Source of the DNA: Candidatus Bathyarchaeota archaeon JdFR-07
Lineage (GTDB): Archaea > Thermoproteota > Bathyarchaeia > Bathyarchaeales > Bathycorpusculaceae
Assembly: GCA_002010975.1 (NCBI GenBank)
Contig: MTLU01000026.1
Location: 1-51,150, forward strand
Direction of reading: 5' to 3'
Length of the DNA stretch: 51,150 nucleotides
Shown here: in pieces, positions 26,577-35,278 of the stretch
How the letters are laid out: the number at the start of each line of letters is the position of its first letter
Numbering within the stretch: the stretch's first letter is position 1
The notes under the pieces: generated by a model
Seen by the model: the letters and a program-made list of their open reading frames with translations, nothing else
Database searches by the model: none
Told to the model about the DNA's origin: nothing
Translations under genes and position numbers: made by a program

Positions 26577-27014
26577 TCAACAACTACATACTTTCGACCT
26601 TTTTGAACTACTTTGTGCCCTTTCCTTTTCTAAAAGAAGTTCTTGACCTTCTACCCCTCCTGGATATTTCTCATTTATCACACCACCACTTTTTAGAGTG
26701 CACCAATAGGGCGTAATTTCCTTTTCGCCCTTCCGTTTTTGTTCTTCAACAGCATTTGCTGCAATCCAAGCAAAAATTCCTGTTGTCATGGGGCAACAAG
26801 TAGTTGCTCCATGTTTTTTCGCCAACGCTAAGCGAATCTCATTAATCGTGATGAGTTTTCCTTTAGGCACTTTTCGCATAATTTCATTAACTTCCATAGG
26901 TGCAGGAATTACTATTGTTCCAGTTCCCCATCTTTTACTCATTTTCTCGCTAATTTTCTCCAATCTAGGCAAGTCTTTGCTATTCTCTAATTTTTCGCGC
27001 CAACTCTTCTTCAT
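26577..27014 (-). CDS. MGMT-family DNA-binding-domain protein
   Basis: 145 aa. The middle has the winged-helix DNA-binding half of O6-alkylguanine-DNA alkyltransferase (VPKGKLITINEIRLALAKKHG). In place of the canonical PCHR site it reads TTCCPMTTGIFAWIA, so a cysteine remains near the active-site position but the flanking His and Arg do not. The C-terminal TLKSGGVINEKYPGG corresponds to the usual Lys-Asn-Gly-Gly loop. Family knowledge: this subfamily occurs in archaea and bacteria and its activity is unproven. The end is rich in Ser, Arg and Cys. It is convergent with the 70-aa gene. Confidence 0.75.
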   Translation of the reverse strand: MKKSWREKLENSKDLPRLEKISEKMSKRWGTGTIVIPAPMEVNEIMRKVPKGKLITINEIRLALAKKHGATTCCPMTTGIFAWIAANAVEEQKRKGEKEITPYWCTLKSGGVINEKYPGGVEGQELLLEKERAQSSSKRSKVCSC

Positions 27015-27249
27015 TGCAAACTCTAGAACAGAATTCTTAAGACTTCTAATAAACTTTTAAGAAACGAGGTCATCTTGCTTTATTGTGTAAAAGAGAGGTA
27101 TGTAGGAAAGCAAGGAAATTACTAAAAAGTAGTAAAGGTTTAAAGCAAGTTTGTATTTTACTACACTGTGGTGTGAAAAGTGAGGGACTACGTTCTCTAC
27201 TCGTGAAGACAAAACCTTTAATACCCCTCAGAGCAGTTCAGAAAACTTT

Positions 27250-30162
27250 ATGGAATTTTTAAAGAAAATCGAGGAAAAATGGCAAAAACGCTGGGAAGAG
27301 GCGAAAATCTTTGAAGCTGATCCGAACCCTGAAAAACCAAAATATTTTATCACAGTGGCTTACCCCTATCCTAACTCTCCTCAACATATAGGACATGCTA
27401 GAACCTATACGCTAGCAGACGTACACGCTAGATACATGAGAATGCGTGGCTACAACGTGCTTTTACCGATGGCATTTCACTATACGGGCACACCAGTTTT
27501 AGCCATGTCTAAACGTCTTGCAGAAAACGACGAGGAGCTCATAAATGATTTTGTAAATGTCTACAAAGTTCCCAAGGAAAAACTGAAGGAATTCACAGAC
27601 CCCTTAATCATGGCGCGATACTTTCATGAAGAAATAAAGGAAGGAATGAGGAAAATAGGCTATTCAATAGATTGGAGACGAGAATTCACAACAATTGATT
27701 CTTACTACAATAGATTTATTGAGTGGCAATTTAACAAACTCCGCCAAAAAGGTTACATAACATGCGGAAGCCATCCAGTAGGATGGTGCCTAAAAGATGG
27801 AAATCCCGTAGGACAACATGATACTATAGGCGACGTGGAACCAGAAATAGGCGAGTTTATACTGATAAAATTCAAACAAGGAAAAACCATTTTCCCCACA
27901 GCAACTTTACGTCCAGAGACCGTGTTTGGAGTAACAAACTTGTGGGTAAATCCTCAAGCTAGATATGTAAAGGCAAAAGTTGATAATGAGGAATGGATTA
28001 TCAGCCAGGAAAGCACAGAAAAACTTCTAAATCAAAACCGTAAAGTCCAAGTGTTAGAAACTTTTCTGGGAAAAAGGCTTATTGGAACATTTGTAGAAAG
28101 CCTTGTAAACCAAGCCAAGATAGTTATTTTACCAGCGGACTTCGTAGATCCCAAAAATGCTACAGGCATAGTAATGTCTGTACCTGGCCATGCTCCTTAC
28201 GACTATGTTGCATTAGAAAACATTAAAAAAGAACATGAAAAACTGAAAGAATACGGTTTCAAACCAGAGAAAATAGAACAAATCAAACCCATTTCGCTCA
28301 TTGCTGTTCCAGGGTATTCTGATATCCCTGCAGCTGATGTAGTTAAAAAAATGAAGATAACAGAACAGTTAGACCCGAAACTAGAAGATGCTACAAAAGA
28401 AGTTTACAGACAAGAATTTCATAATGGCAAAATGAAGACAAATACTGGAAAATACTATGGTATGTCAGTGGCCCAAGCAAGAGAAGAAGTTAAACAGGAC
28501 CTAGTAGCCGAAGGCAAAGCCACAACAATGTATGAACTTGTCAACAGACCAGTAAAGTGCCGCTGCGGAGAAGAATGTATAGTAAAAATATTGCAGGATC
28601 AATGGTTCATAGACTATGGAAAACCTGAATGGAAAACCCTAGCCCACAAGTGTCTAAACAAAATGGAGATACTTCCTGAAGAACTACGCACAGAATTCGA
28701 ATACGTTATTGACTGGCTACACGAAAAGGCATGTGCAAGAAAATCTGGAATGGGAACAAAACTACCATGGGATAAAGAGTGGATTATCGAATCCTTGTCA
28801 GACTCCACCATTTACATGGCTTACTACACCATAGCCAGACATCTTAAAAAATGCCAGATACGACCAGAACAAATGACAGACGAAGTTTTTGACTACATAT
28901 TTTTAGGAGAAGGAAACATCTATAAAGTAGCAGAGAAAGTTGATTTAAATACCGAAATTCTAGAAAGGATGCGTCAAGAATTTTTGTACTTTTATCCTTT
29001 AGACAGTCGTCATTCAGGTCGTGACTTGATCCACAACCATTTAACATTCATGATATTCAATCACATAGCCATATTTCCAGAAAAACTATGGCCAAGACAG
29101 ATAGTTACCAACGGAAGTGTAATGATGGAAGGCGTAAAGATGAGTAAATCCTTCGGCAACATAATCCCCCTACAAGAGGGGCTAGAAAAGTTTGGGGCAG
29201 ACCCCGTAAGATTAAGTGTGTTATCCACAGCTGAGCTATTACAAGATGCTGAATTTAACCCTCATATAGCTAAATCTATGATAGACAAGCTTGAAAAATT
29301 GTATAGATTCGCTATTCAAATTACAAAAATCAGGAATAAAGAAAACGAAAAGAGACAAGTTGAAGCCTTTGATTTAGTAGACAAGTGGATGTTAAGTCGA
29401 CTGCAAAGACGTATTACAGATGCAACGGAAGCCATGGAAAAAATGTCTGTTCGAAAAGCCATTCATTGCATTCTCTACGAGTTAGATCAAGATCTTCGAT
29501 GGTATCAGAAACGTACTGCTAGAAAGCATAAGAAAGATTCTGTGAAGAAAGATGTGCTAAGGCAGGTTTTAGAAACACAGATTTTAATGTTGGCTCCAGT
29601 AGCACCTCACATATGTGAAGAAATATGGGAAATAATAGGTAAAAAGGGCTTTATCTCGATAAGTCCGTGGCCGAAACCTAACCTGGAAAAAATAGATATA
29701 AAAGCTGAAGAAAGCGAAGAGTTGCTGATAAATCTCTTAGAAGATACGGAAAACATTATAAAAGTTACGAAGACAAAACCACGGAAGATCTTTTTTTATG
29801 TAGCTTCTGCTTGGAAATGGAAGGTTTACTTAAAGGCATTGGAAAAGTCCATGCAAGGTAAGATAGAACTAAAAGAACTTATCCAGAACGCTTTAAAAGT
29901 AGGGAGAAAACCAAAAGAGGTTGTAAAATTTGCTAAAAAGGTTATAGAACAAATAAAAACCATTCCTGAAAAGAAAAAACGAAACCTCATAAAAATTAGA
30001 GGAGTAGACGAAAGGAAGATAATTGGAGATGCAAAAGAATTTTTGAGGGGGAGGTTGCAGGCGGATATCACAGTTTACGTCGAAAGAGATAGGGGAATAT
30101 ATGACCCCAAACGAAAGGCGGCAATGGCCATGCCACTTCGACCTGCTATCTACATCGAATAA
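27250..30162 (+). CDS. leuS: Leucyl-tRNA synthetase (archaeal/eukaryal type)
   Basis: 970 aa, typical length. Class I signatures are present: AYPYPNSPQHIGHARTYTLA (HIGH at about 42-45) and VKMSKSFGN (KMSKS near 634). The CP1 editing domain lies between them with the T-rich LRPETVFGVTN motif. A long C-terminal domain (GRKPKEVVKFAKKVIEQIK) is the archaeal tRNA-binding part. The 235-bp upstream gap holds a TATA-like CTTTAATA near 27211; no attenuator is evident. It charges tRNA-Leu. Confidence 0.97.
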   Translation: MEFLKKIEEKWQKRWEEAKIFEADPNPEKPKYFITVAYPYPNSPQHIGHARTYTLADVHARYMRMRGYNVLLPMAFHYTGTPVLAMSKRLAENDEELINDFVNVYKVPKEKLKEFTDPLIMARYFHEEIKEGMRKIGYSIDWRREFTTIDSYYNRFIEWQFNKLRQKGYITCGSHPVGWCLKDGNPVGQHDTIGDVEPEIGEFILIKFKQGKTIFPTATLRPETVFGVTNLWVNPQARYVKAKVDNEEWIISQESTEKLLNQNRKVQVLETFLGKRLIGTFVESLVNQAKIVILPADFVDPKNATGIVMSVPGHAPYDYVALENIKKEHEKLKEYGFKPEKIEQIKPISLIAVPGYSDIPAADVVKKMKITEQLDPKLEDATKEVYRQEFHNGKMKTNTGKYYGMSVAQAREEVKQDLVAEGKATTMYELVNRPVKCRCGEECIVKILQDQWFIDYGKPEWKTLAHKCLNKMEILPEELRTEFEYVIDWLHEKACARKSGMGTKLPWDKEWIIESLSDSTIYMAYYTIARHLKKCQIRPEQMTDEVFDYIFLGEGNIYKVAEKVDLNTEILERMRQEFLYFYPLDSRHSGRDLIHNHLTFMIFNHIAIFPEKLWPRQIVTNGSVMMEGVKMSKSFGNIIPLQEGLEKFGADPVRLSVLSTAELLQDAEFNPHIAKSMIDKLEKLYRFAIQITKIRNKENEKRQVEAFDLVDKWMLSRLQRRITDATEAMEKMSVRKAIHCILYELDQDLRWYQKRTARKHKKDSVKKDVLRQVLETQILMLAPVAPHICEEIWEIIGKKGFISISPWPKPNLEKIDIKAEESEELLINLLEDTENIIKVTKTKPRKIFFYVASAWKWKVYLKALEKSMQGKIELKELIQNALKVGRKPKEVVKFAKKVIEQIKTIPEKKKRNLIKIRGVDERKIIGDAKEFLRGRLQADITVYVERDRGIYDPKRKAAMAMPLRPAIYIE

Positions 30163-30170
30163 CTTCAGTG

Positions 30171-30542
30171 TCACAAAAATCTTGACAGAATATTTAGCGT
30201 TCTAGGATTCACTTTTATATGGTAATTTCGTCTTCCACCACTAGTCGTTGTAACATAGAAGTCTTCTTCTTCTTTAAGATCACTTCCATATAACAACGCT
30301 AAGATGGTACGACAAATATTCACTGTAGTTAATTTTTTGTTTCTAACCTTCTTGTCAATCTCTTCATGTAAGGTTCTAGGGTTAATTGCATAGACAACCT
30401 CAGAACCTCCTCTTTTTTCGTAGTGCATCTCCATATCCTTTAACAGAAACTGGATAACATCATAATAGGGTGATTTACGATCCATGATCAAACGTACATA
30501 ATTTGCTAGAGGGATGGGAAGATCTTTAGGAATTTCAGACAA
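30171..30542 (-). CDS. Conserved hypothetical protein
   Basis: 123 aa, mostly helical with a C-terminal beta hairpin (FYVTTTSGGRRNYHIKVN). The mix of charged helices (LHEEIDKKVRNKKLTTVNICRTILALLYG) could be a helix-turn-helix with a wing, so a DNA- or RNA-binding role is possible, but no family is recognised. It is convergent with leuS, 8 bp away, and its start is about 110 bp before the tRNA-Arg on the other strand. Confidence 0.55.
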   Translation of the reverse strand: MSEIPKDLPIPLANYVRLIMDRKSPYYDVIQFLLKDMEMHYEKRGGSEVVYAINPRTLHEEIDKKVRNKKLTTVNICRTILALLYGSDLKEEEDFYVTTTSGGRRNYHIKVNPRTLNILSRFL

Positions 30543-30620
30543 CTTCGCCTCCCCCGTATATTATAAGAGAGGGGCATTTAAAAAGTTTGAGTAAAAATCT
30601 TCCACAAATAACAGATAAAA

Positions 30621-30628
30621 CTATATTT
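30621..30628 (+). promoter_or_regulatory. TATA box of tRNA-Arg
   Basis: CTATATTT lies 25-32 bp before the mature 5' end of the tRNA, the expected distance for an archaeal TFB/TBP promoter with a short leader. Confidence 0.55.
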
Positions 30629-30652
30629 CACAAACCATATCCAATTTTTAAA

Positions 30653-30745
30653 GGGTCCGTGGCGCAGCTTGGATACGAAAGTGCCAGAGAGCGCGTCGGC
30701 CTTCTAAGCCGGAGATCCTGGGTTCAAATCCCAGCGGACCCGCCA
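30653..30745 (+). tRNA. tRNA-Arg (anticodon TCT), with a probable 15-nt D-loop intron
   Basis: Acceptor arms GGGTCCG and CGGACCC pair fully, and CCA is encoded. The anticodon arm is TCGGC-CTTCTAA-GCCGG, giving anticodon TCT (reads AGA/AGG). The T arm CTGGG-TTCAAAT-CCCAG is perfect. Between the D-stem halves (GCGC/GCGC) there are 15 extra bases. Removing 30675-30689 restores a normal D loop (AGCTTGGATA), so an intron is the best explanation. Confidence 0.93.
30675..30689 (+). other. Probable 15-nt tRNA intron in the D loop
   Basis: The sequence ACGAAAGTGCCAGAG is bounded by a relaxed bulge-helix-bulge. TTGG pairs with CCAG as the central 4-bp helix (one G-T pair). The 3-nt bulges are ATA and AGA, each cut after its second base. 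A small CG/TG hairpin closes the intron, and the GCGC D stem provides the outer helix. Splicing joins GGAT to AGCGC and leaves a standard tRNA-Arg. Confidence 0.75.
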
Positions 30746-30859
30746 TTTTAATCGTCTTGAGCTTTAGCTTCAGTTTAGGAGCGGAAATTATAAATGTGTA
30801 ATACAATAATAAAAGGAAGAGAAGTTAATATTTGCTTTGTCAGTGTATAAGGGATTGTT

Positions 30860-31600
30860 ATGAGTACGCATGCAGATGAATTAAAACTTAGGTTAATGAC
30901 TATTGAACTGCTTAGAACTGCTAAGTATAAACGGAATATTACTTATCGAGAATTAGCTTCCAAAACAGGCTTGCCTGTTACGGTTTTAAGCAGGTACGCA
31001 AAGGGCCATGTGTTGCCAAATACGGCTAGAGCAAGGCAGCTTTGGAAGATTTTATCAAAAATTGTTGGTTTGAAAGTAGAGATTCGCAACAGAATAAAGT
31101 TTGATGAGCAAGGATATTTTGATAATACGGATATTATAGGAGATTATAACATTCTTCAGCAGGCAGCTAATCATGCATTAGCTAATTTTGCTGGAAAACG
31201 TGTGACAAAAGTTTTAACCGCAGCCGTTGATGGAATTCCTTTAGCGACTATGGTGGCTAATGCTTTAGGAGTCAACCTTGTAATAGCAAAAAGAAGCAAA
31301 GAGGTGGGTGTTAAAGCTTTTCTGGAAGAAACCTATGTTTTGGGAAGGGATTCCGGAGTTACAATGACGCTTTACATTCCAAAGGATGCAATAAAAAGGC
31401 GAGACAGTGTTTTGATAGTAGATGACATGATTAAGAGCGGAGAAACCCAAGCAGCACTTGTTAATTTAGTTCGAAAAGCCAGGGCAGAAATCTCAGGAGT
31501 CTTTTCCCTTATATCGGTAGGAGAAGAGTGGAAGAAGAAACTAAAACTTTCAAGTGATTGTCCGGTAGAAGTTGTCACCTATATTAAGGCACCCCAATAG
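30860..31600 (+). CDS. HTH-phosphoribosyltransferase regulator (GfcR/PyrE-like)
   Basis: 246 aa. An N-terminal HTH (ITYRELASKTGLPVTVLSRYAKG) is fused to a PRTase domain with the PRPP-binding loop VLIVDDMIKSGET near 191-203 and a hood region VLTAAVDGIPLATM. Family knowledge: this fusion is archaeal; in haloarchaea GfcR controls sugar-catabolism genes, while in other lineages the target is unknown and purine or pyrimidine sensing is likely. The 3' end overlaps the convergent Endo III-like gene by 17 bp. It starts 114 bp after tRNA-Arg. Confidence 0.85.
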   Translation: MSTHADELKLRLMTIELLRTAKYKRNITYRELASKTGLPVTVLSRYAKGHVLPNTARARQLWKILSKIVGLKVEIRNRIKFDEQGYFDNTDIIGDYNILQQAANHALANFAGKRVTKVLTAAVDGIPLATMVANALGVNLVIAKRSKEVGVKAFLEETYVLGRDSGVTMTLYIPKDAIKRRDSVLIVDDMIKSGETQAALVNLVRKARAEISGVFSLISVGEEWKKKLKLSSDCPVEVVTYIKAPQ

Positions 31601-32294
31601 CTTGACACTCATTCTTAAAAGCACAAGCAGCACATTTTTGTTTTCTGCAAAAATCCTTTCCAAGCCTTAGTAAAGCTGTTTCAAATTTTATGAAAGATTG
31701 TCCGGAAACTCCGTTTTTAAGCCAAAACTCATTAAGCTGTTTCGATGCATTTTCTATTGTTGCCTGTTTTTCTACAATTCCAAGATTCTGAGCAGCTAGT
31801 ATAACTAGACTTGTGGGTTTAGGATCGGCTTTCTTCCAAACATCCCGCAGATCTCTTAAGAAAATACTTATTGTAACGTTCCCTATGCCTTTTCCTAGCC
31901 TTTTCAGTCTTTCCTCTAAATCAAGACTATTGGAAGCTTTGTTGTAAAGGTTGTTTATGCTTCCTTCATATTGTTGTTTGAGGTTTTGCATTACTCCGAG
32001 AAGTTTATCCGCTGTTTTAAAGTCATAACGAGTGTAGCTTCCCTCGTCTAATATCTTAACAAGTCCTTTCCATCCTGTACTTAGGATCTTGTCTGGTGTT
32101 AGAAGATTATATTTTTGAAAGCATCTGTAAGTCTTGATGACGGATGTTTCTGTTATTGGAGCTCCAAAAAGGATCGAAGCTAAAAACCATTTGAAAATTT
32201 CTTTGTCTTTTCTACAGGAGAGGTTTATGTCTAAAACCTCGGAGTAAGGTTTACCTAAACTTTCAATAAGCAGTTTTAAGCCTTCTTTTTTCAC
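31584..32294 (-). CDS. Endonuclease III-like DNA glycosylase with Fe-S cluster
   Basis: 236 aa. An HhH-GPD-type core shows the hairpin LGKGIGNVTIS (133-143) and D157 (in KKADPKP), which matches the catalytic Asp by spacing. The usual Lys of the bifunctional Nth hairpin aligns with V140, so AP-lyase activity is probably absent and a monofunctional glycosylase is likely. The C-terminal cysteines C216, C221, C224 and C230 (C-x4-C-x2-C-x5-C) should hold [4Fe-4S]; the first gap is two shorter than usual. Substrate is unknown. It is convergent with the GfcR-like gene. Confidence 0.8.
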   Translation of the reverse strand: MKKEGLKLLIESLGKPYSEVLDINLSCRKDKEIFKWFLASILFGAPITETSVIKTYRCFQKYNLLTPDKILSTGWKGLVKILDEGSYTRYDFKTADKLLGVMQNLKQQYEGSINNLYNKASNSLDLEERLKRLGKGIGNVTISIFLRDLRDVWKKADPKPTSLVILAAQNLGIVEKQATIENASKQLNEFWLKNGVSGQSFIKFETALLRLGKDFCRKQKCAACAFKNECQAIGVP

Positions 32295-32365
32295 AGTTGT
32301 GTTCTTCCTTTTCTACAAAATTTTATAGAGTTAACCCTCATAAACGGTTTACTGAGGGCTAATTT

Positions 32366-33391
32366 ATGTATGAAAAAACACGAACCATTGAATGGGAAAA
32401 TGGCATAGTTGTGACAATAGACCAGGCAAAACTTCCCTTCGAAACAGTTATTCTTGAGATGAAAAGTTGTAAAGAAGTTGCTGAGGCTATAAAATCTATG
32501 AAGATAAGGGGGGCACCTCTTCTAGGAGCAGCAGCAGCTTTTGCCTTAGCTTTGACAGCCTACCATTCTAGGGCTGGCAATAAGGAGCAGCTTGTAAAAG
32601 AGTTAGAGAGTGCAGCTGAAATTTTAAAAAACACGAGACCTACTGCTGTAAATCTTTTCTGGGCAATTGAAAGAATATTAAAGGGAGCTAAGAATTTTTC
32701 TGGAAACGTTAATGCCTTAACCGCGTTTATAGTGAGTGAAGCTCAGAAAATAGCAGATGAAGATGCTGCTGCAAATAGGCGCATTGGCAAATACGGTGCC
32801 GAACTAATCCACGATGGTGACACCATCTTAACACATTGTAATGCTGGTGCTTTAGCTACTGTAGAATATGGCACTGCGTTGGGGGTTATAAGAGCCGCAT
32901 GGGAACAGGGGAAAATGATCAGGGTTATTGCTACTGAAACGCGTCCAAAACTGCAAGGCGCAAGATTAACAGCTTATGAGCTTGTCAGAGATGGTATAGG
33001 GGTAACTTTGATCACCGATAATATGGTGGGTTATGTTATGCAGAAAGGACTGGTAAATGAGGTTGTGGTCGGAGCAGATAGAATTGTCAAGGACGCGGTT
33101 ATTAACAAAATTGGAACTTTTACTGTTGCTGTTTTAGCTAAAGAGCATGACATACCTTTTTATGTGGCAGCTCCAAAGTCAACTTTTGACCTGAAAATCA
33201 CGTCAGAAGACGTTATTATAGAAAATAGAAGCCCTAAAGAGGTAACACATATAGGCTCAATACGCGTTGCTGCCGAAGGCGTCAAGGTTCTAAATTCAGC
33301 CTTTGACATAACTCCGCTGAAGTATGTAACGGCTATCATTTGTGAAAGCGGCATTTTATATAAGGAAGATTTTGATAAGTTTAAAGCCTAG
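32366..33391 (+). CDS. mtnA: S-methyl-5-thioribose-1-phosphate isomerase (MtnA) family
   Basis: 341 aa, eIF2B-like fold. Key blocks are MKIRGAPLLGAAAAFALAL (about 45-63), NAGALATVEYGTALGVI (active-site Cys in THCNAGA), ATETRPKLQGARLTAYEL and the acid VGADRIVKDAVINKIGT. Family knowledge: MtnA isomerises methylthioribose-1-phosphate in methionine salvage. Some archaeal members act on ribose-1,5-bisphosphate in nucleotide salvage or on adenine-derived sugars; this one looks like the MtnA branch. It begins a run with endA and hisS, 11 bp before endA. Confidence 0.9.
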   Translation: MYEKTRTIEWENGIVVTIDQAKLPFETVILEMKSCKEVAEAIKSMKIRGAPLLGAAAAFALALTAYHSRAGNKEQLVKELESAAEILKNTRPTAVNLFWAIERILKGAKNFSGNVNALTAFIVSEAQKIADEDAAANRRIGKYGAELIHDGDTILTHCNAGALATVEYGTALGVIRAAWEQGKMIRVIATETRPKLQGARLTAYELVRDGIGVTLITDNMVGYVMQKGLVNEVVVGADRIVKDAVINKIGTFTVAVLAKEHDIPFYVAAPKSTFDLKITSEDVIIENRSPKEVTHIGSIRVAAEGVKVLNSAFDITPLKYVTAIICESGILYKEDFDKFKA

Positions 33392-33402
33392 CATAAATGT
33401 GA

Positions 33403-33960
33403 ATGATGAGTCAAATGAAACGAAACCAAAAAATTTTAGAACTTAAAATTAAAGGTGTCCTAGCCGAAAAAGGCGTTAAAATTCCTAAAAAGCAAAAGAT
33501 TGATGAGCTTTCTTCAAGAGGATATGGTATAGCTGAAGATGGGGGACTTATGCTAAGTTTTTATGAAGCACTTTATCTTGTGGATAGGAATCAGTTAGAG
33601 GTAGAAGACGAAAAAGGAGGAAGGATAGATTTTCAAGAACTTTTAAAATGTTATGAAAATGTAGAGGAGGATGCTTGGTCCAAATATTTAGTTTTTAGAG
33701 ATTTGAGAAGCCGTGGATACGTGGTTCGCGAAGGTTTTGGCTTAGGTGTTGATTTTAGAGTTTACCAAAGAGGGGAGTATGGCAAGGATACCGCAAAATA
33801 CCTGATTTTAACTATACAAGAGGGGAAGCCCGTCACGTTAGAGAGGCTAGCACATGTTATGAAACAGTGTCAAAGTCTTAAGAAAGAGCTTGTTTTGGCG
33901 GTTATGAATCGTAGGGGAGAAATTGTTTACTATTCTGTATCCCAATTAACATTAGCATAG
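33403..33960 (+). CDS. endA: tRNA-splicing endonuclease EndA subunit, catalytic His missing
   Basis: 185 aa, the alpha4-type length. The N-terminal domain (LSSRGYGIAEDGGLMLSFYEALYLV) and the C-terminal nuclease domain (YLVFRDLRSRGYVVREGFGLGVDFRVY in two halves) are clear. Y121 (FRVYQRG) and K160/K161 are present, but the His of the catalytic triad aligns with T130 (KDTAKYLI). Family knowledge: EndA cuts bulge-helix-bulge introns with Tyr, His and Lys. The missing His suggests a structural subunit in a two-subunit enzyme, or another active-site solution. It lies between mtnA and hisS. Confidence 0.9.
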   Translation: MMSQMKRNQKILELKIKGVLAEKGVKIPKKQKIDELSSRGYGIAEDGGLMLSFYEALYLVDRNQLEVEDEKGGRIDFQELLKCYENVEEDAWSKYLVFRDLRSRGYVVREGFGLGVDFRVYQRGEYGKDTAKYLILTIQEGKPVTLERLAHVMKQCQSLKKELVLAVMNRRGEIVYYSVSQLTLA

Positions 33961-33963
33961 AAG

Positions 33964-35271
33964 GTGAATGAAATGTCGCCTTTCCAGACCGTTCGGGGAA
34001 TGAGGGATTTCTTGCCCAAAGAAGCAAATATGATGAGGTATATAGAAAGCAAAGCTAGAAAAATAGCGGGTCTTTATGGTTACAAAGAAATAATTACACC
34101 TGTAGTAGAATCCTACAAACTTTTGGCTGCAAAGGCAGGTGAAGAAGTCCGCCTACGAATGTACACCTTCAAGGATTTAGGAGGTCGCATGGTCGCTTTA
34201 AGACCGGAATTTACTCCATCTATAGCGCGGCTTGTAGCTACCACTTTAAAAAACGAACCTAAACCATTCAGATTGTTCTGTGTTGGAAGTCTTTACCGTT
34301 ACGACGAGCCCCAACAGGGACGATATAGAGAGTTTTGGCAGTCAAACTTTGAGCTAATGGGCACCCAAAAGCCTGAAGCTGACGCAGAGATACTCATGTT
34401 GACAGGCGATTTGATGAAAAGTGTTGGATTGAAAAATGTCTTTTTTAAGGTAGGTCATGTTGGAGTTTTAAGGAGAATTATGGCGAGCGAAGGAATAGAC
34501 GAAAAGATGCAAAACAGTGTTATGCAATTGATGGATAAGAAACAGTATCAAGATGCTTTAGAGGTTATCGGAAAGGCTAAGGCTTCTCAAAAATGCTTAA
34601 ACACGTTTAAAAGGTTGATAAAGCTTAAAAGCGGCAATTTTTCGGAAGTATTAAAGAAAATAAGAGGACACGTTAAAGACTATGAAGAAGCTTTAAATGC
34701 CGTAGAGAATCTGGAAGAAATTCTTACGTTGTTTTTGGATAGCGGCTGCAAAATAGGCATTAATCTTGAGGCAAGCTTTGCAAGAGGTTTAGAATATTAT
34801 ACAGGAATGGTTTTCGAAGCTTACATTCCAGAGATGGACATAGCCTTGGGTGGTGGTGGAAGATACGACAAGCTTATTGAATTGTTTGGAGGAGAATCAA
34901 CTCCCGCAGTAGGAGTTGCCCATGGACTGGATAGGATAATGCTTGCAATGCAAAAACAAAAAGTTGGTTTAGAGTTAAAAGCGGAGAAAAAGGTTATGAT
35001 AATTCCTACAAAAAAAGAGTTGAAAAATGTTGCTCTGAAAATCTCACATATTCTCAGAAAAGAAGGTATAACCGCTGAAGTTGAGGTTATGGGCAGAAAA
35101 GTATCCAAGGCTTTAGAAGATGCCGATAGAAGAGGTATGGACTATGCCGTGATAGTTGGAGAAAGAGAATTAAAAGAAAATGCTGTCGTCGTCCGGGACT
35201 TAAAGAAACGTGAACAATCAACTATTAAAATGGAAAATATTGTAAACTCTATAAGAAATGAGCTTATTTAA
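33964..35271 (+). CDS. hisS: Histidyl-tRNA synthetase
   Basis: 435 aa. Class II motifs are in order: VRGMRDFLPKEANMM at the N-terminus, ALRPEFTPSIARL (motif 2 side), FCVGSLYRYDEPQQGRYREF and the His-specific GLEYYTGMVFEAY. Motif 3 is AVGVAHGLDRIML. The anticodon-binding domain (VMIIPTKKELKNVALKI) ends the protein. The enzyme charges tRNA-His. It starts 3 bp after endA; a second ATG eleven bases later is possible. Confidence 0.96.
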   Translation: MNEMSPFQTVRGMRDFLPKEANMMRYIESKARKIAGLYGYKEIITPVVESYKLLAAKAGEEVRLRMYTFKDLGGRMVALRPEFTPSIARLVATTLKNEPKPFRLFCVGSLYRYDEPQQGRYREFWQSNFELMGTQKPEADAEILMLTGDLMKSVGLKNVFFKVGHVGVLRRIMASEGIDEKMQNSVMQLMDKKQYQDALEVIGKAKASQKCLNTFKRLIKLKSGNFSEVLKKIRGHVKDYEEALNAVENLEEILTLFLDSGCKIGINLEASFARGLEYYTGMVFEAYIPEMDIALGGGGRYDKLIELFGGESTPAVGVAHGLDRIMLAMQKQKVGLELKAEKKVMIIPTKKELKNVALKISHILRKEGITAEVEVMGRKVSKALEDADRRGMDYAVIVGERELKENAVVVRDLKKREQSTIKMENIVNSIRNELI

Positions 35272-35278
35272 TAGGGAA

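Noticed and set aside
27015-27249. Possible regulatory RNA before leuS
   Set aside because: No stable structure or anticodon-like element seen; T-box control is bacterial and not expected in archaea.
30675-30689. Simple long D loop instead of an intron
   Set aside because: The D-arm would be far longer than any normal type I tRNA, and the bases at both ends form the cut motif exactly where a standard tRNA would be restored.
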